DNA of 64,000 nucleotides from Pegoplata infirma (taxonomy: Eukaryota; Arthropoda; Insecta; Diptera; Anthomyiidae). The first letter of the stretch is position 1. Each line of letters opens with the position of its first letter. The notes under the pieces were generated by a model. It was given only the letters and a program-made list of their open reading frames with translations, did no database searches and was not told the DNA's origin. Below, in pieces: positions 31,064 through 41,879 of the stretch. The stretch is taken from positions 1 through 64,000 of the forward strand of contig CAWUER010000520.1 of the NCBI GenBank assembly GCA_963921195.1. The letters are read 5' to 3'. The position numbers and the translations under genes are program-made.

Positions 31064-31673
31064 TTCTGTAGTATACAAAATTGGCTGACAAGGGAAGTCT
31101 TCCTGGCGTCACCCTCCGATCTTCATGAAATTTGGATTTGTTGTTAAGAACGAAAATTAATTCAACACGTATTTTTTTTTAGCGGCCCAAACTCATTTTC
31201 AGGGGGTGTCGATTTGTATGGGGGGAAATTGACCTTTTTCAGTTTTTTACGATTTCCGCTTATTTAAACAAATATAATATAGGCATGTGTCGTAACAGAT
31301 TAAAGGTATTAAAAATACCTATCTCGTGGTGCTAACAACGGGCCAAAGAAGTTAATATTGTTCGACTTATTAACAAAAATGTCCTAAAATTTCGGTATTT
31401 TGTTCAATATGACGAAAAGTTGTGCATGTTTGGACACGTTATTAGCACAAGTAGATAGGTTTTCTAAAGACCTTTCATTTGGTATGTAATATGACTAGGT
31501 TTCTTTGCATAATATAGAAAAAAATCGAAAAAACCGAAAAATGGCCTTGTCTTCCCACTTCCTTTTTACCCCCTAAATATGAATTTGGGCCGCTAAAAAA
31601 AAAATACGTGTCCCCTTATTTTTTCTGCTCTACATAATAAAACCAGTTCCATAAAGATCCACGGGTGACACTA

Positions 31674-32473
31674 CACTCAAAATATTTTGTAGGCAAAAAC
31701 ACACTTAAAACTAGTGAATAAACAATTGAAAACCATCCCAGTAATTATTCATTAGTTTTAACAAACATCAACATTTATTTTTTACTGTTGACAAAATTTT
31801 CTAAAATAAATAACATTAAACATTAAAAAATTACGGTTTCTTCATTCTTTTTTACCAACAAATTCGAAAAAAATAACCTACGAAAACATTAAAAATTAAT
31901 GATAGTTCTGTTATTTTTACCAACAAATTCCAAAAAAATAACCTACGAAAACAATAAAAATTAATGATTTCGTAGGTTATTTTTTACAATTTTTTATTGA
32001 AATATTTTTTTAAAAATTTTTAATAAAATTTTGGGGAATCGATCCCGCAATCAACTACATTCTGGCCAGACACTCAACCCATCGTGCCAAAGTCACTTGA
32101 TACAAACATGTTTTTATATTTCTATAAATAATTTTATGATTTTTTTTCTACAAAAAAATAACCTACTTGTGTAGGTAAAAAATAATGATATTTCATTAAA
32201 AAATACCAACAATTTAAAAAAAAATTACTTACACAAATCATTAAAAATTTTAAGAATAATCAGTAGTTTTTACGAACAGAACAAAAATAAATGACTTTAA
32301 ATATTAAATGTTAATGAAAATCTTTATTTTTTAGTGTGTTATTTTTGAAACAAAGGACAGAAGTAGTCATTAATAAAAACTGAACATCAAACAAATGTTT
32401 TTTCTTTTAAAAACGACTAAACGTAAATTTTTTAAATAAACTACAAACAGTTAATGACATAAATTTTTATGTG
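31674..32473. mobile_element. TA-inserting MITE, CACTCAAAA family, inverted sibling of 15382-16196
   Basis: CACTCAAAATATTTTGTAGGC at the left and TTAATGACATAAATTTTTATGTG at the right (the latter given by its parts TTAATGACATAAATTT and TTATGTG), flanked by TA. Compared with the intact arm of the foldback (GGTGACGCCAGGAAGACTTCC) the insertion is within GGTGACAC..GGGAGACTTCC. It aligns over its whole length, inverted, with 15382-16196, including the tandem duplication and the tRNA-like stretch. Confidence 0.8.
32037..32097 (-). other. tRNA-like (A/B box) stretch inside MITE, copy 2
   Basis: Reverse complement reads GGCACGATGGGTTGAGTGTC and GCGGGATCGATTCCCC, matching 15766-15826 with one or two changes. 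Not a functional tRNA. Confidence 0.55.
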
Positions 32474-32520
32474 TAGGGAGACTTCCCTTGTGAGCCAAAA
32501 TTTGGAGACAATCGGACAAA

Positions 32521-33338
32521 AATAACTCGTGATGAAAATGGATTGAAGTTTTGGGACATTCTTATAAAAAAAAAATAATAGTATTTGTTGTAAAATTTTT
32601 TTTGGTAAATAATATGAAATTGATATTAACCCTCTTACCCGCAAACTTTTAAAAGCTATAAAAAAGTTGTCGAACAATTTTTTTCAGGGTAGTTATGACC
32701 CAATAAACTCAAAAAAGTCATCAGAAATTAATTTGCAAATTAAGTTTTGGAGCCAGGAGCAACATTGTGAAGAGTGCCTCAGGGCACTGTAGCCGGTTTA
32801 GGTGTAAAAAAACAATGAAATATGATTTTTTAATTATGTTTCGATTTTATCGAAAAACTAATGAAAATAGTACGAAAAATAAGGAAATATGCTTTCTTTT
32901 CTACAATAATACTCAATTGTAGAAAGTTCAATCCAATAACAATATCTTACCTGTTAAAAAATATTGTGTTGAACAGATCGGGCGATTAAAAGTTAGTATA
33001 ACTTTGATTTGAAAAAAGAAAAATCACACACAAAATTTCACGTTCAAATATTAGGACTTCTCTCAAAAAGCAGCTGATAGAACAAAAACCAAAAGTCAGA
33101 ATGCATAACAACCTTCGAGAGAAATGTCACAGATCTGTTACGAAAATCACTTTAAAATATAGAAAAAAATAATTATTACTTTTTTAATAGATTGGTGTTT
33201 TGTAATGCGTGCCTTATGGCACTCTTGCGGGTTAGAGGGTTAAGTAACCTTTCCAAAAAGTTTATCATTAAACTTTAATGGGATTAAAATTGGATAAAAA
33301 AAATAGTCTTTTCCGTATACATGCCCTAGGCCAGTGCA
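32521..33338. other. Unassigned sequence
   Basis: Mostly AT-rich without a meaningful frame. Two similar segments, GAGTGCCTCAGGGCACTGTAG near 32770 and GCGTGCCTTATGGCACTCTTG near 33208, suggest a small internal inverted or direct relation. Nothing else recognised. Confidence 0.35.
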
Positions 33339-33340
33339 TA

Positions 33341-33587
33341 CACACAGAAAACATATTTGCTAATTTCCAACTGAAAATCAGTTGTTGCAACAAAAATTCG
33401 GTTGATGCATTGATATTAAGGTTGTAACAACTGAATATCGGTAGTTACAACTAAATTTTATTGATACAACTGTCTTGTAATAGAAACAACTACAAGTTTT
33501 GTTTGCCAGACTGAAATGTAGTAGCAGCAACCGAATTTTGAGTTGATACTACTATAAAAGCCAGTTGGAAATTAATTTTTCTTTGTG
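33341..33587. mobile_element. TA-flanked MITE, CACAnAGAAAA ends
   Basis: CACACAGAAAACATATTTGC and (reverse complement) CACAAAGAAAAATTAATTTCC, followed on both sides by TTTCCAACTG words, with TA at 33339-33340 and 33588-33589. The interior is AT-rich with repeated GTTGCAACA/GTTACAACT words. 247 bp. Confidence 0.65.
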
Positions 33588-33589
33588 TA

Positions 33590-34927
33590 CACTCAAAAAA
33601 ATAACTTAGTCAAAATATTAGTAAAAGGTGTTGTAATTTACTTCAACCAAACTTTAGCAAAAAAAATTGTAAAAATTTAACTTTTACAGTTTTTTTTTGG
33701 CAATTTACTATTGGTAAAATACAAAAATTTTGTGGTACTTTTACTATATTTTCTTGCTAGTTTTTTTTTTATTTTACTATAATTTTAGCAAAAATATTAG
33801 TATTTTCCTTAAAGAAATGGTAATACTTTTTATTTTTTTTTTCTTAGTTTTAAGAAAAAAAAAATTGTTTAAAGTGTTCTAGCGTGAAAAAAAAACTCAT
33901 TGCAGATTGATGATTCTGCCAACACCATAGCAAAGTAGCCATCCATCAACTGAATGTGCGCTCAAAAATAGGCTACACAATTTTTAGTATTTTTTACTAT
34001 ATTTTTTGCTAATTTTACCATATTTTTTGCTAATTTTATATGAAAATTTTTTTAAAATTTGCCACCTAAATTGTTAATAAAAAGTTGATAATTTTGAAAA
34101 AATATTTTTTTTTAAATGTTAACACATAGTTAGATATCTAATCTTTAATATCCAAAAGTTTTTTTTTTTATTTTTTTTTTAAATACATGTGAAAAAAATT
34201 AAAAATTCGAAAAAAAATTGTTAATTTTTTACAAATTAAATGTAAAATTGTTAATTTTTTACAATAAAATGTAAGATATTTCTTGTGTAGACTACTACGC
34301 AATTCTCATTTGTTCTACTTAAGCTAAAAAAAATGACGCAAAAAAATAAAAAAAGTGAAGTGTCGTTCTTTAAGTTTTTTGTTTAAAGTGTTTAAGTGAA
34401 AAAAAAATAATTTTGGATTTTGATGTTGTTGGAAGTCCAGTTACCGCAACTACAGCTGCTGAGAAGAAGGCAAAAGAAGATGCTGCCACCATCAAGCCGA
34501 AGAAACCATCCAACAACTGAAGTAATAGTTGATGCTGCTATTACTACATTTAAAGAACGTGGTGCTCAAAAACAGGCAAAAATTTTTTTAGTATATTCAC
34601 CAAATTTTAAATCAACTACTAATCAGAGAAAAAAAAATTACTAAATAAAACAGTTTTTTTTTACCAAATTACAATTTTTTTTATCTATTTCAATTTTACC
34701 ATTTTTTTTTTTGAAAATTAATCATATTTTTTGATAATTTTACAAGGTTGATTTTTTACAAAAATAAAATGGTATTCTTGTAATTTTACCATTTTTTTTC
34801 CTAATTTTTTGATTAGCAAAATGGTTTTGCTAATATTACCAACATTTTTGCAACGTCCAAAACTACAGTTTCTTTTGCTAATTTTAACCATTTTTTTTGC
34901 TAGTTTTACAATATTTTTTTTTGAGTG
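33590..34927. mobile_element. TA-inserting MITE carrying a histone H1 gene fragment (Pack-type)
   Basis: Starts CACTCAAAAAAATAACTTAG and ends TTTTTTTTTTGAGTG, with TA at 33588-33589 and 34928-34929. The left TA is shared with the MITE to its left, so this one inserted at that element's border. Interior: GCTAATTTTACCATTTTTTT-type words in both orientations around a unique core 34270-34585, whose 3' part encodes histone H1-like sequence. A sibling with a much decayed core is at 11106-12801. Capture of host exon sequence by non-autonomous DNA transposons is known from plants (Pack-MITEs); calling this one so is inference from the sequence. Confidence 0.75.
34422..34582 (+). pseudogene. Captured histone H1 fragment (N-terminal tail and start of globular domain)
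   Basis: Frame 1 from 34422 reads VVGSPVTATTAAEKKAKED and then IKPKKPS, the Ala/Pro/Lys tail of an insect H1. After a small frameshift at about 34507 the other frame reads HPTTEVIVDAAITTFKERG, matching the start of the H1 winged-helix domain (HPPx..MV.AAI..LKERGGSS in insect H1). Similarity fades after KERG (AQKQAK). In H1 the globular domain would go on for about 60 more residues, which are missing. The segment is in a non-autonomous transposon, so it is a pseudogene fragment; no start codon in a good context is visible. Confidence 0.7.
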
Positions 34928-35213
34928 TAGTTTTTAAAGCCAGAATTTCAAGTTTAAAAATTTTTGAGTAAAGAAATAAAAAAAAGATTTACTTTATGAT
35001 CTTATTAAAAACAAGTAAGAAAACTATAGTCGGTTAATACCGACCATATAATACCCTACACCAGTGTTTCCCGGAAAATGGGTCCCAAGTTTAGACATGG
35101 ACCGATTGGATGTATCGTTTGCCAAATCTTTAATAAGAATAAAAACCATTCACAAATTAAATTTGAGTGAAATAGGCTTCTATTTATTGCCTTTAAACCA
35201 CTTTAACTAAATA

Positions 35214-36765
35214 CACCGTCCAACAAATTGCAACTTTTGGCTGTACACATGAACCGGACCCGAAAATTCGGAAAGTTGGGCCAAAAATAAAATACCCGTG
35301 TCTCCCAGTTTCTCTAGATCAATTCGCGTTTTCGCGAAAAATGCAACAAAAAAAAAAGTTTTCACAATAGAAAAAAATTATGCTATTCAGAAAGTGGGGT
35401 TAAAAGAAAAACACCTGTGTCTCTCAGGTTTTCGCGATCAATTCGCGTATTCGCGAAAAACGCTAAAAAAATTTTTTTTGCACTGTTACAAAAAAAAAAT
35501 TGGGTTTAAATTTAAGCATTTATGTCTCAGTTATTTCATATCAACTCGCAAATTTGTAAAAAAAAATATTTTGTTCTTTTTAGCACACTCGCAAAATTTC
35601 AAGTAGAGTTAAAAAGAAATTTCCCATGTATCAGAGTTTTTCCAGCTAATTTAATTTTAATTTAAAAAAAAATTAGGTGAATATTTTATTTTTAGTCCCA
35701 CTTTTCGAATGTATTAATTTTTTTTAAGTGTACAAAAAAATGCATTTTCACGAGTATTTTATTTTTAGCAATTTTTGTATAAGGACCGTAATTCTACTGT
35801 AAATCATGTATATTTATTAGAGATGGGAACATGAGCAGATTAAAGCGTGATTCACGTGAATCACGCGTGACTGTGACTGATTTCAATTTTACTCACGTGA
35901 TTGTGAGTGAATGTGAGTGGAGAAAAAAATTGCGTGAGTGAGTGTGCGTGAGTAAGATTTTTGCGTGAGTGAGTGTGCGTTAGTCGTTTTTTTTGCGTGA
36001 ATTATTTTCTCTTTATATTTCCTATTGTACCAAAAAAGCAACAAAAAAATTTTTAAAATTTGGCTTAATTTATGATTTTGTCCCAAAAAAAGCAAAAAAA
36101 AATGTAAAATTTCGCTGAACTGTAAATTTTGCTGAAAATTTTTGAAAGATTTTTGAAATTACAGTTTTTGAAATTTTCGTGAGTGTGAGTCAATGTGAGT
36201 GTGAGTGAAGCTTGCGTGAGTGCACGTGAGTGTGAGTTGTTTTAAATTTACTCACGTGATTGTGAGTGAGTGTGAGTAGAAAAATATGCTCGTGAGTGAG
36301 TGTGCGTGATTCAAAAATTCCTGTCGTGAGCGTGAGTGAGTGTGAGTCAAAAATCACGCACGCCCCCATCTCTAATATTTATGTTTTATATTTATAAAAA
36401 AAATGCAATACATTTTTTCAAAATTGCATTTTTCGTGAATTAATATGGAAAAACTAGAACAATATTTTATTTTAAGCCCTATTTTCGGAATGCAGTAAAT
36501 TTTTTCAAGTGTGTAAAAAAAAATGCATTTTCGCGAAAACGCGAATTGATATAGAAAAACCGGGAAACACAAGAATGTTATTTTGAGCCCCACTTTCTGA
36601 AAAGCGAACATTTTTTTTACATGTAAAATTTTTTTTTTTTTTTGCGTTTTTTGCGAAAACGCGAATTGATCTAGAAAAAGTGGGAGACACGGGTATTTTT
36701 TTTTTTGGCCATACTTTCAGAATTTTCGGGTCCGGTCCATGTGTACAAAAGTGTGTCGGACGGTG
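35214..36765. mobile_element. Foldback element, CACCGTCC ends, 3-bp duplication
   Basis: CACCGTCCAACAAATTG and (reverse complement) CACCGTCCGACACACTT are the ends; the arms continue with CATGAACCGGACCCGAAAAT and AGACACGGGTATTTT / its complement. Flanks ATA on both sides (35211-35213, 36766-36768), confirmed by the uninterrupted copy of the mini-me (AACTGAATATCGGG at 25220, inverted). Interior arms are tandem ~100-bp units containing CAATTCGCGTTTTCGCGAAAA. CAC- termini with a 3-bp duplication would fit CACTA-type or Harbinger-type elements, which I cannot decide. A hAT-MITE lies in its centre. Confidence 0.75.
35818..36374. mobile_element. hAT-type MITE, TAGAGATGGG ends, perfect 8-bp TSD
   Basis: TAGAGATGGGAACATGAG and (reverse complement) TAGAGATGGGGGCGTGCG ends, flanked by ATATTTAT at 35810-35817 and 36375-36382. 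Interior dense in GTGAGTGTGAGT/CACGTGAATCACGCG words. Same family as the copies inside piggyBac (2046-2567, 16252-16773), here as an independent insertion, which proves the 8-bp target duplication. Confidence 0.9.
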
Positions 36766-37354
36766 ATATCGGGAGAAATTTCCATATGGGGCCTAAGCCC
36801 AAACATTATCCGATTATATCCAGATTAAATAAGGTTATTAAAATACTCGTTTAACACACACAAACAAAATTTTAATTAAATATTTTGTGTTTTTATGAAG
36901 TTTTAGAGATTTATGTGAATATACCGGGAAGGTGGTTCGTATGGGGGCTACCAAAAGAACTGGTGGGATTCGTTTAAAATTCGGAATGGTGATTTGTGAG
37001 TACAAAATTTTTACCTGCCAAATTTCGAAAGAATATTTATTATAATACGGTAATTAGAGTAATTTGAGCCACAAAGGGATCCTTTGTATGGGGGCTGGGT
37101 CTAAACATGGAACGATTATTTTGGTTCCAATTTCAGTACTCTTTGTCCTTGGACCAAGATAAGCTTTAGTTTCAAATTTTAAGTCAATTGATTAAAAATT
37201 GCGACCTGTATCGTGTTAACACCATCGCTAAATCGACTCAAAAAGTGATACTTTGTCGATCGGTATTCTTAAAAGTGGGTCTAGGACCAATATTTTAGGT
37301 AGTTACAAACATCATCACAAACTCATTATGCCCTGTTCAAAAGAGTGGTGTAGG

Positions 37355-38080
37355 TAGGGTTGCCAGATAGTAGAAGGCAAATAACTGGACAATGAAAAAT
37401 TTTCAACTGGATTTTGAAAAAATAACTGGACCCTTATATAGTTTTTTTTTGAATATAAAAAAATCAACCGATTTTCATATGTGAGATACATATTTTGGAT
37501 TACTTTTCAAAATAACATCAATACTTTTTTTGGCATTTCCATTACTTTTTCGATCGTTTTGAAATGTTGATATTGAGCTCGCCAATGGTCAGAGGATTGT
37601 TGGCGTAGATTTTTCTATTCAAATAACTCCACAAAAATAAGTCGGTAGTGGTCAAGTCTGGAAATCAAAAAAGGTGACAGTAACTTAATTGGACCGGACT
37701 TAATTTGGTGGGGTTATTTAAAAAGCTAAATTTACGCCAATAATCCTTAGATCAACGACGACCTCAAGGAAAAGATTCGTACAGAAATCAACGCTGGATT
37801 ATCCGATATGTTCAAAAAAGTATTGAAAAAATTGAGTGAAATTGCAGCAAAAAGAACACATTTTGCTGTTGCCAAAAGTGGCATTTATGGTTTATTCATG
37901 ATTTATATTTTATTCAGAAAGTAGTCGAATAAAATTGTGAAATATGTATGTTTAAAAAAAATAATTGTTAAAATTACAGAAATTCTTTTTTAGCTGAAAA
38001 AATTATATTTTAACTGGAAACTGGACCAGATCCAATATAACTGGAAAATCCAGGCCATTCCAGGCCGTCTGGCAACCCTA
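37355..38080. mobile_element. hAT element, TAGGGTTGCCAGA ends, perfect 8-bp TSD
   Basis: TAGGGTTGCCAGATAGTAG and (reverse complement) TAGGGTTGCCAGACGGCCTG ends, flanked by GGTGTAGG at 37347-37354 and 38081-38088. Subterminal AACTGGA/TCCAGTT words near both ends. Instead of a hAT transposase, the centre carries two inverted remnants of a mariner-type transposase. A second copy in the opposite orientation is at 54372-55789. Confidence 0.9.
37560..37860. pseudogene. Two inverted mariner-like transposase C-terminal fragments inside hAT
   Basis: Minus strand 37555-37670 reads PDLTTTDLFLWSYLNRKIY followed by ANNPLTIGELNINI. Plus strand 37690-37860 reads PDLIWWGYLKS, a stop, IYANNP, then DDLKEKIRTEI and LSDMFKKVLKKLSE. 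Both correspond to the PDL-x2-x-D-x-F-L-W-x-Y-L-K block near the third catalytic Asp and the C-terminal helix of mariner/Tc-type transposases. The arms are inverted to each other, so the hAT interior is itself a foldback of another transposon's tail. Confidence 0.65.
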
Positions 38081-38100
38081 GGTGTAGGATATAATAGTAA

Positions 38101-39100
38101 ATAGTAAATGTATTTATTTTTTGCCTAAAAATGTTGGAAATTTTTAAATTTTGGCTTTTAAAAACCATGCAATATTTTGCTTCAATTTTTTTATTTCTAA
38201 ATTGCAGTGAACATCCCTAATATACGTACCTCATAACTCATTATATCGTATTCAAATACCAACCTCAATTTATTTTGTTTTTTTTTTTTTTTGATAAATC
38301 ATCAAAATCATCATTACATTTTACTAATGTTTAAAAGCATTTAACAACATACATAACAAAAATTTTGTTAGTTTTACTCAAATCACTGACAAGTCATCTA
38401 TCATCAACTATCGTTGAAAATTAATGGTTTTTCTGTACATGAAGGAGGCAGAGTTCCTGTATTATGAAGACTGCATGTTAACAAAAAAAAAATAAAATAC
38501 TGCATTTGTTAAAAATCGATAGTAATAAATTATAGAAAGAAAAAGAAAAAAGAAAATGATAGCAAATTTGTTTAACATGAAAGATGAAAACTACTGGGGA
38601 TTAAAAAAAAACAATAAAAAAAAACAAAGAAATGAAGTTAGATTGAATATAAATTATGGTAGAATTAACAATTTAAATTGATTTTCTTGAGAAAAATCAA
38701 TCTATTGATTGATTTATTTATAAACTACAAAAGATTGAACGATTTTTCAATAATCATGTCGTGTTTTATTTTGACATTAAATTGACAGCCGGCGCTTTTT
38801 AAAGGTCATAATCATACAATCAAACCGTTGATTATAAGATTATAATGATAAGATAATTATAATTTTGTTTTGTTTTAAAACTTTTTTTAGATAATTTAAA
38901 AAAATAAAATTGTTTATGTGTCAGAATGGCTGAACGACTGTCTACATTTAACTTAACTTTTTTTGCAAATTCATGGCATCTTTGTTTTTTCGCATAAGGA
39001 TATAAATACACTTTGAAAAAGATGTTTATTGTTTGGAGTACAAAAATATAAGAACTAAGGTAGATTTTAACTCCCATCAACTACCACGGGATCTCAATAT
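38101..39100. other. Unassigned sequence
   Basis: AT-rich; homopolymer runs at 38280-38295. No coding frame, termini or internal homology identified. Confidence 0.35.
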
Positions 39101-39109
39101 TTTGTCGCA

Positions 39110-40140
39110 AGCCAAAAATGTCTAAATTTTTCTATACAAATTACGCAGAATCAGAGAATTTTTTTACGAAAAGTGTTTTAAAATAAAATATTTTCAGATT
39201 CTTCCGAAGTTTTAAAAACGTCTTAGGGTCTGAGATATTTTCCGAACGGATCAATTTCAATGATACAATTCTGAAAAACACTATCTGAGAATATATCTAT
39301 ATGAAAATTGTCTCAAAATCTCAAAATTTTTCTATACGAAAATTGTCTCAGAATCCGGGAATTTTTTTGTACGAAAAATGTCTCAGAATTTGAGAATTTT
39401 TCTATGTTAAATATGTCTCAGAATATAATAATTTTTCAATACGAAACATGTTTCAGAATCTGAGAATTTTTTTATACAAAAAATGTTTCAAAATCTGAGA
39501 ATTTTTCTATATGAAAAATGTCTCAGAAACTGAAAATTTTTCTGTATAGAAATGTCTCAGAATCTGAGAATTTTTCTACATAAAAAATATCTCAGAATCT
39601 AAAAACTTTTCTATATCAAAACTGTATCAGAATCTGAGAATTTTTTTATACGAAAAATGTCCTAGAATCTGAGAATTTTTTTATATGACAAATGTCTCAG
39701 AATCTGTGAATTTTTCTATATAAGAAATGTCTCAAAATCTAAAAATTTTTCTGTATGAAAAATGTCTTAGAATCTGAGAATTTTTCTATACAAAAAATGT
39801 CTCAGAATCTGAGACTTTTTCTTTATGAAAAATGTCTTAAAATCCATGAATGTTTCTATGAGAAATATATCTGGAATCTGAGAATTTTTCTATACTAAAA
39901 ATGTCTCAGAATCTGGGAATTTTTCGATATAAAAAATATCTCAGAATGTGAGAATTTTTCTATACGAAAAATGCCTTAGAATTTGAGAATTTTTCTATAT
40001 GAAAATTGTCTCAGAATCTGAAAATTTTTCTATATAAAAAATGACTCAGATTCTGAGAGTTTTTCTGTATGGAAAATGTCTCCAAATTTATGAATTTTTT
40101 TATCGAAAAATGTCTTGGAATCTGAGAGTTTTTAACATGA
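39110..40140. repeat. ~35-bp minisatellite, opposite orientation of 5075-6345
   Basis: About 28 degenerate units containing GTCTCAGAATCTGAGAATTTT and a TCTATACGAAAAAT spacer. Reverse complement of the unit at 5075-6345. Confidence 0.85.
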
Positions 40141-40199
40141 TAATGTTTTTAGGCTGGTGTTTAATTTTAAAAAAGTTGCAGGACGACACCTCAGTTTAA

Positions 40200-40540
40200 C
40201 TATATAAGCTAAAAATTAACGAAAAAGAAAACAAGAATTACTATTTTCATTTTCTTAAAACCAAAAATTTTAATAACTTGGGTTTGTAACTTGGATAATA
40301 ATTCACCTCGTGATGAATAAAACCAGTTTTCACCAGCTGGTGAATAAAAAGTAACATAATTATTTTTCACCAAAAAAAAAATTTTTTTCTTAAAATTTTT
40401 TCTATTTCGTCAAGTTTTGTTTTTTTTCATAATTTTTTTTTCATCAAATTTTTTTTTTCATCAATTTTTTTTTTTTCATCAAACTTTTTTTTTCGTAAAG
40501 TTTTTTCATAATTTTTTTTTTTCGTCAAACTTTTTTTTCA
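40200..40540. repeat. TTTTTTCATCAAATTTTT repeat with conserved flank
   Basis: Inverted copy of 19790-20050: TAATAACTTGGGTTTGTAAC, GAATAATTCACC-type flank and TTCACCAGCTGGTGAA, followed by tandem TTTTTTTCATCAAA/CGTCAAAC units. Not coding. Confidence 0.6.
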
Positions 40541-40545
40541 TATTT

Positions 40546-40812
40546 TTTTATACCCTCCAACTACAGTATGGGGGCATACTTACTTTGTCATTCCGTTTGT
40601 AACGCATTGAAATATTGGTCGGGGATCCCATAAAGTATATATATTCTTGATCTATTTTGAATTCTAAAACTTTTCTAGAATGTCCGTATGTCCGTCCGTC
40701 CGTCCCCCCCAAAAAAACGCTCCTCCATTTTTTTTTAAATTTTTTTTATATGTTGGAGGGTATTATAGATTCGGCACAGCCGAATTTAACACTATCACTC
40801 GTTTTTTCTCAA
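40546..40812. mobile_element. mini-me-like element, short form
   Basis: From TATACCCTCCAACTACAGTA with core TCGGGGATCCCATAAAGTAT, a short GTCCGTCCGTCC tract (40688-40706), to GGAGGGTATTATAGATTCGG with terminal hairpin TTCGGCACAGCCGAA and CACTATCACTCGTTTT. Confidence 0.75.
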
Positions 40813-40825
40813 TTTTTTTTTTATA

Positions 40826-41147
40826 CCCTCCACTCTAGTGATAGAGGGTATATATAAGTTTGTCATTCCGTTTGTAACACATCGAAATATTGGTCTAGGA
40901 CCCCATAAAGTATATATATTCATGATCCTCGATCGATTTTAAGTCGATCTATCGATGTCCGTCCGTCCGTCTGTCTGTTGAAAACACGCTAACTTTTGAA
41001 AGACTTTACGGAGGCTCTTGAAGTTTGGCATATATGTTGGGCATTTACCTGGTCAGGTTGGTATTGCAATCCAGCGAAATCGGTCCAGTGGTTCAAAAGT
41101 TATGAGCAAATGACTGAATTTCGGCTAGGCTTTTTCGTGAATTAACG
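40826..41147. mobile_element. mini-me-like element, truncated
   Basis: TATACCCTCCACTCTAGTGA start, core GGTCTAGGACCCCATAAAGT, GTCCGTCCGTCTGTCTG tract (40958-40978) and AAATCGGTCCAGTGGTTCAA. It is nearly identical to 56033-56225 over the first 190 bp. It ends where the non-LTR element's tail starts at 41148. Confidence 0.7.
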
Positions 41148-41604
41148 AGATAAAGTTAAAGTTAAAGTTACTTTATTGAGACTTCATAGTTAAATTACAA
41201 GGTTAAATTTAGATGAAAATTAAAAATGGACAAATTTAGAACTATATTGTATTACTTTAAATGATAAAAAGTTTTTCGCTACATGCTAAAGTATATGTAA
41301 TTTACAATTAAGTAGAAGGTGATTTGTTTTTATTGTTTGCTCCTGACAATTTTTCAGATTGTTTGAGAAGTTTTCCTCAGTTAAAACTTAAATCTAAATA
41401 CTATATACTAAATTATAAACAACATACAAAACAAAATCAAACTAACAAAACTGAAAAGATACAAAATACCATTTTCGCATTCATCCTTAACTAGCCCAAT
41501 CACCGATCCTCCCATACAATTAAAATTGTATGGGAAAACCAATAATCAAACCAGCCAAAACGAATGCGAACATGGTATAACATAATAAAACATTAAAATT
41601 TTAA

Positions 41605-41879
41605 TTAACCACGATGTGTAAATGGTGTTGTTTTCTTATAAAACTCAGGTAAAATAATAGAATTATAATCGTGTAAGTTTACATTAAGACAAAAATCTTC
41701 ATTTTTAATACCAATAGGTGAAAGATAATTATATGTTGACCAATTACTTTCAGAGTTTTCTTGAAAAAGATCTGTAATCAATCTATTTTCGTGGTAAGGC
41801 GATTTTTTAGTATATAAATCAAGTAAATACAATGCATATGTCAAAAGTGGCTGAATCCCAGATTTTTCATATATATAAT
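41605..41879 (-). pseudogene. Non-LTR ORF2, C-terminal part after copia insertion
   Basis: Reads YIYEKSGIQPLL then TYALYLLDLYTKKSPYHENR and ends PEFYKKTTPFTHRG before a stop. The frame joins RFSNHY of the 45900-46118 part once copia and one copy of its 5-bp duplication are left out. Confidence 0.7.

Larger units (their letters stand above)
30230..32520. repeat. Foldback element with CTTCCCTTG arms, carrying hAT and MITE insertions
   Basis: AAAATTGGCTGACAAGGGAAG with TCTTCCTGGCGTCACC at 31078-31115 mirrors GGGTGACAC (31662) and, after a MITE, GGGAGACTTCCCTTGTGAG then CCAAAATTT (32476-32505). Inside, CACGTATTTTTTTTTAGCGG at 31160 mirrors GCCGCTAAAAAAAAAATACG at 31592. Interior has no coding frame. 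The hAT at 30269-31063 lies at the left outer edge. Outer limits are approximate. Confidence 0.6.
35008..38100. mobile_element. Long mini-me/Helentron-like element, inverted copy of 24583-25427, twice interrupted
   Basis: It begins AAAACAAGTAAGAAAACTATA with the hairpin GTCGGTTAATACCGACC, then TAATACCCTACACCAGTG and GGGAAA..GGGTCCCA, and runs in reverse through ATGGGGGCTACCAAAAGAAC (36940), the ATTGCGACCTGTATCGTG block (37197) and AGTGGTGTAGG to TATAATAG. The GTCY tract is missing. Insertions: CACCGTCC foldback at 35214-36765 and hAT at 37355-38080. Confidence 0.75.

Noticed and set aside
35298..36690. Frames with repeated SRSIRVFAKN-like peptides
   Set aside because: They arise from tandem CGCGTTTTCGCG units of a foldback element and appear on both strands.
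40417..40602. Phe-rich 61-codon frame
   Set aside because: Same low-complexity repeat on the other strand.
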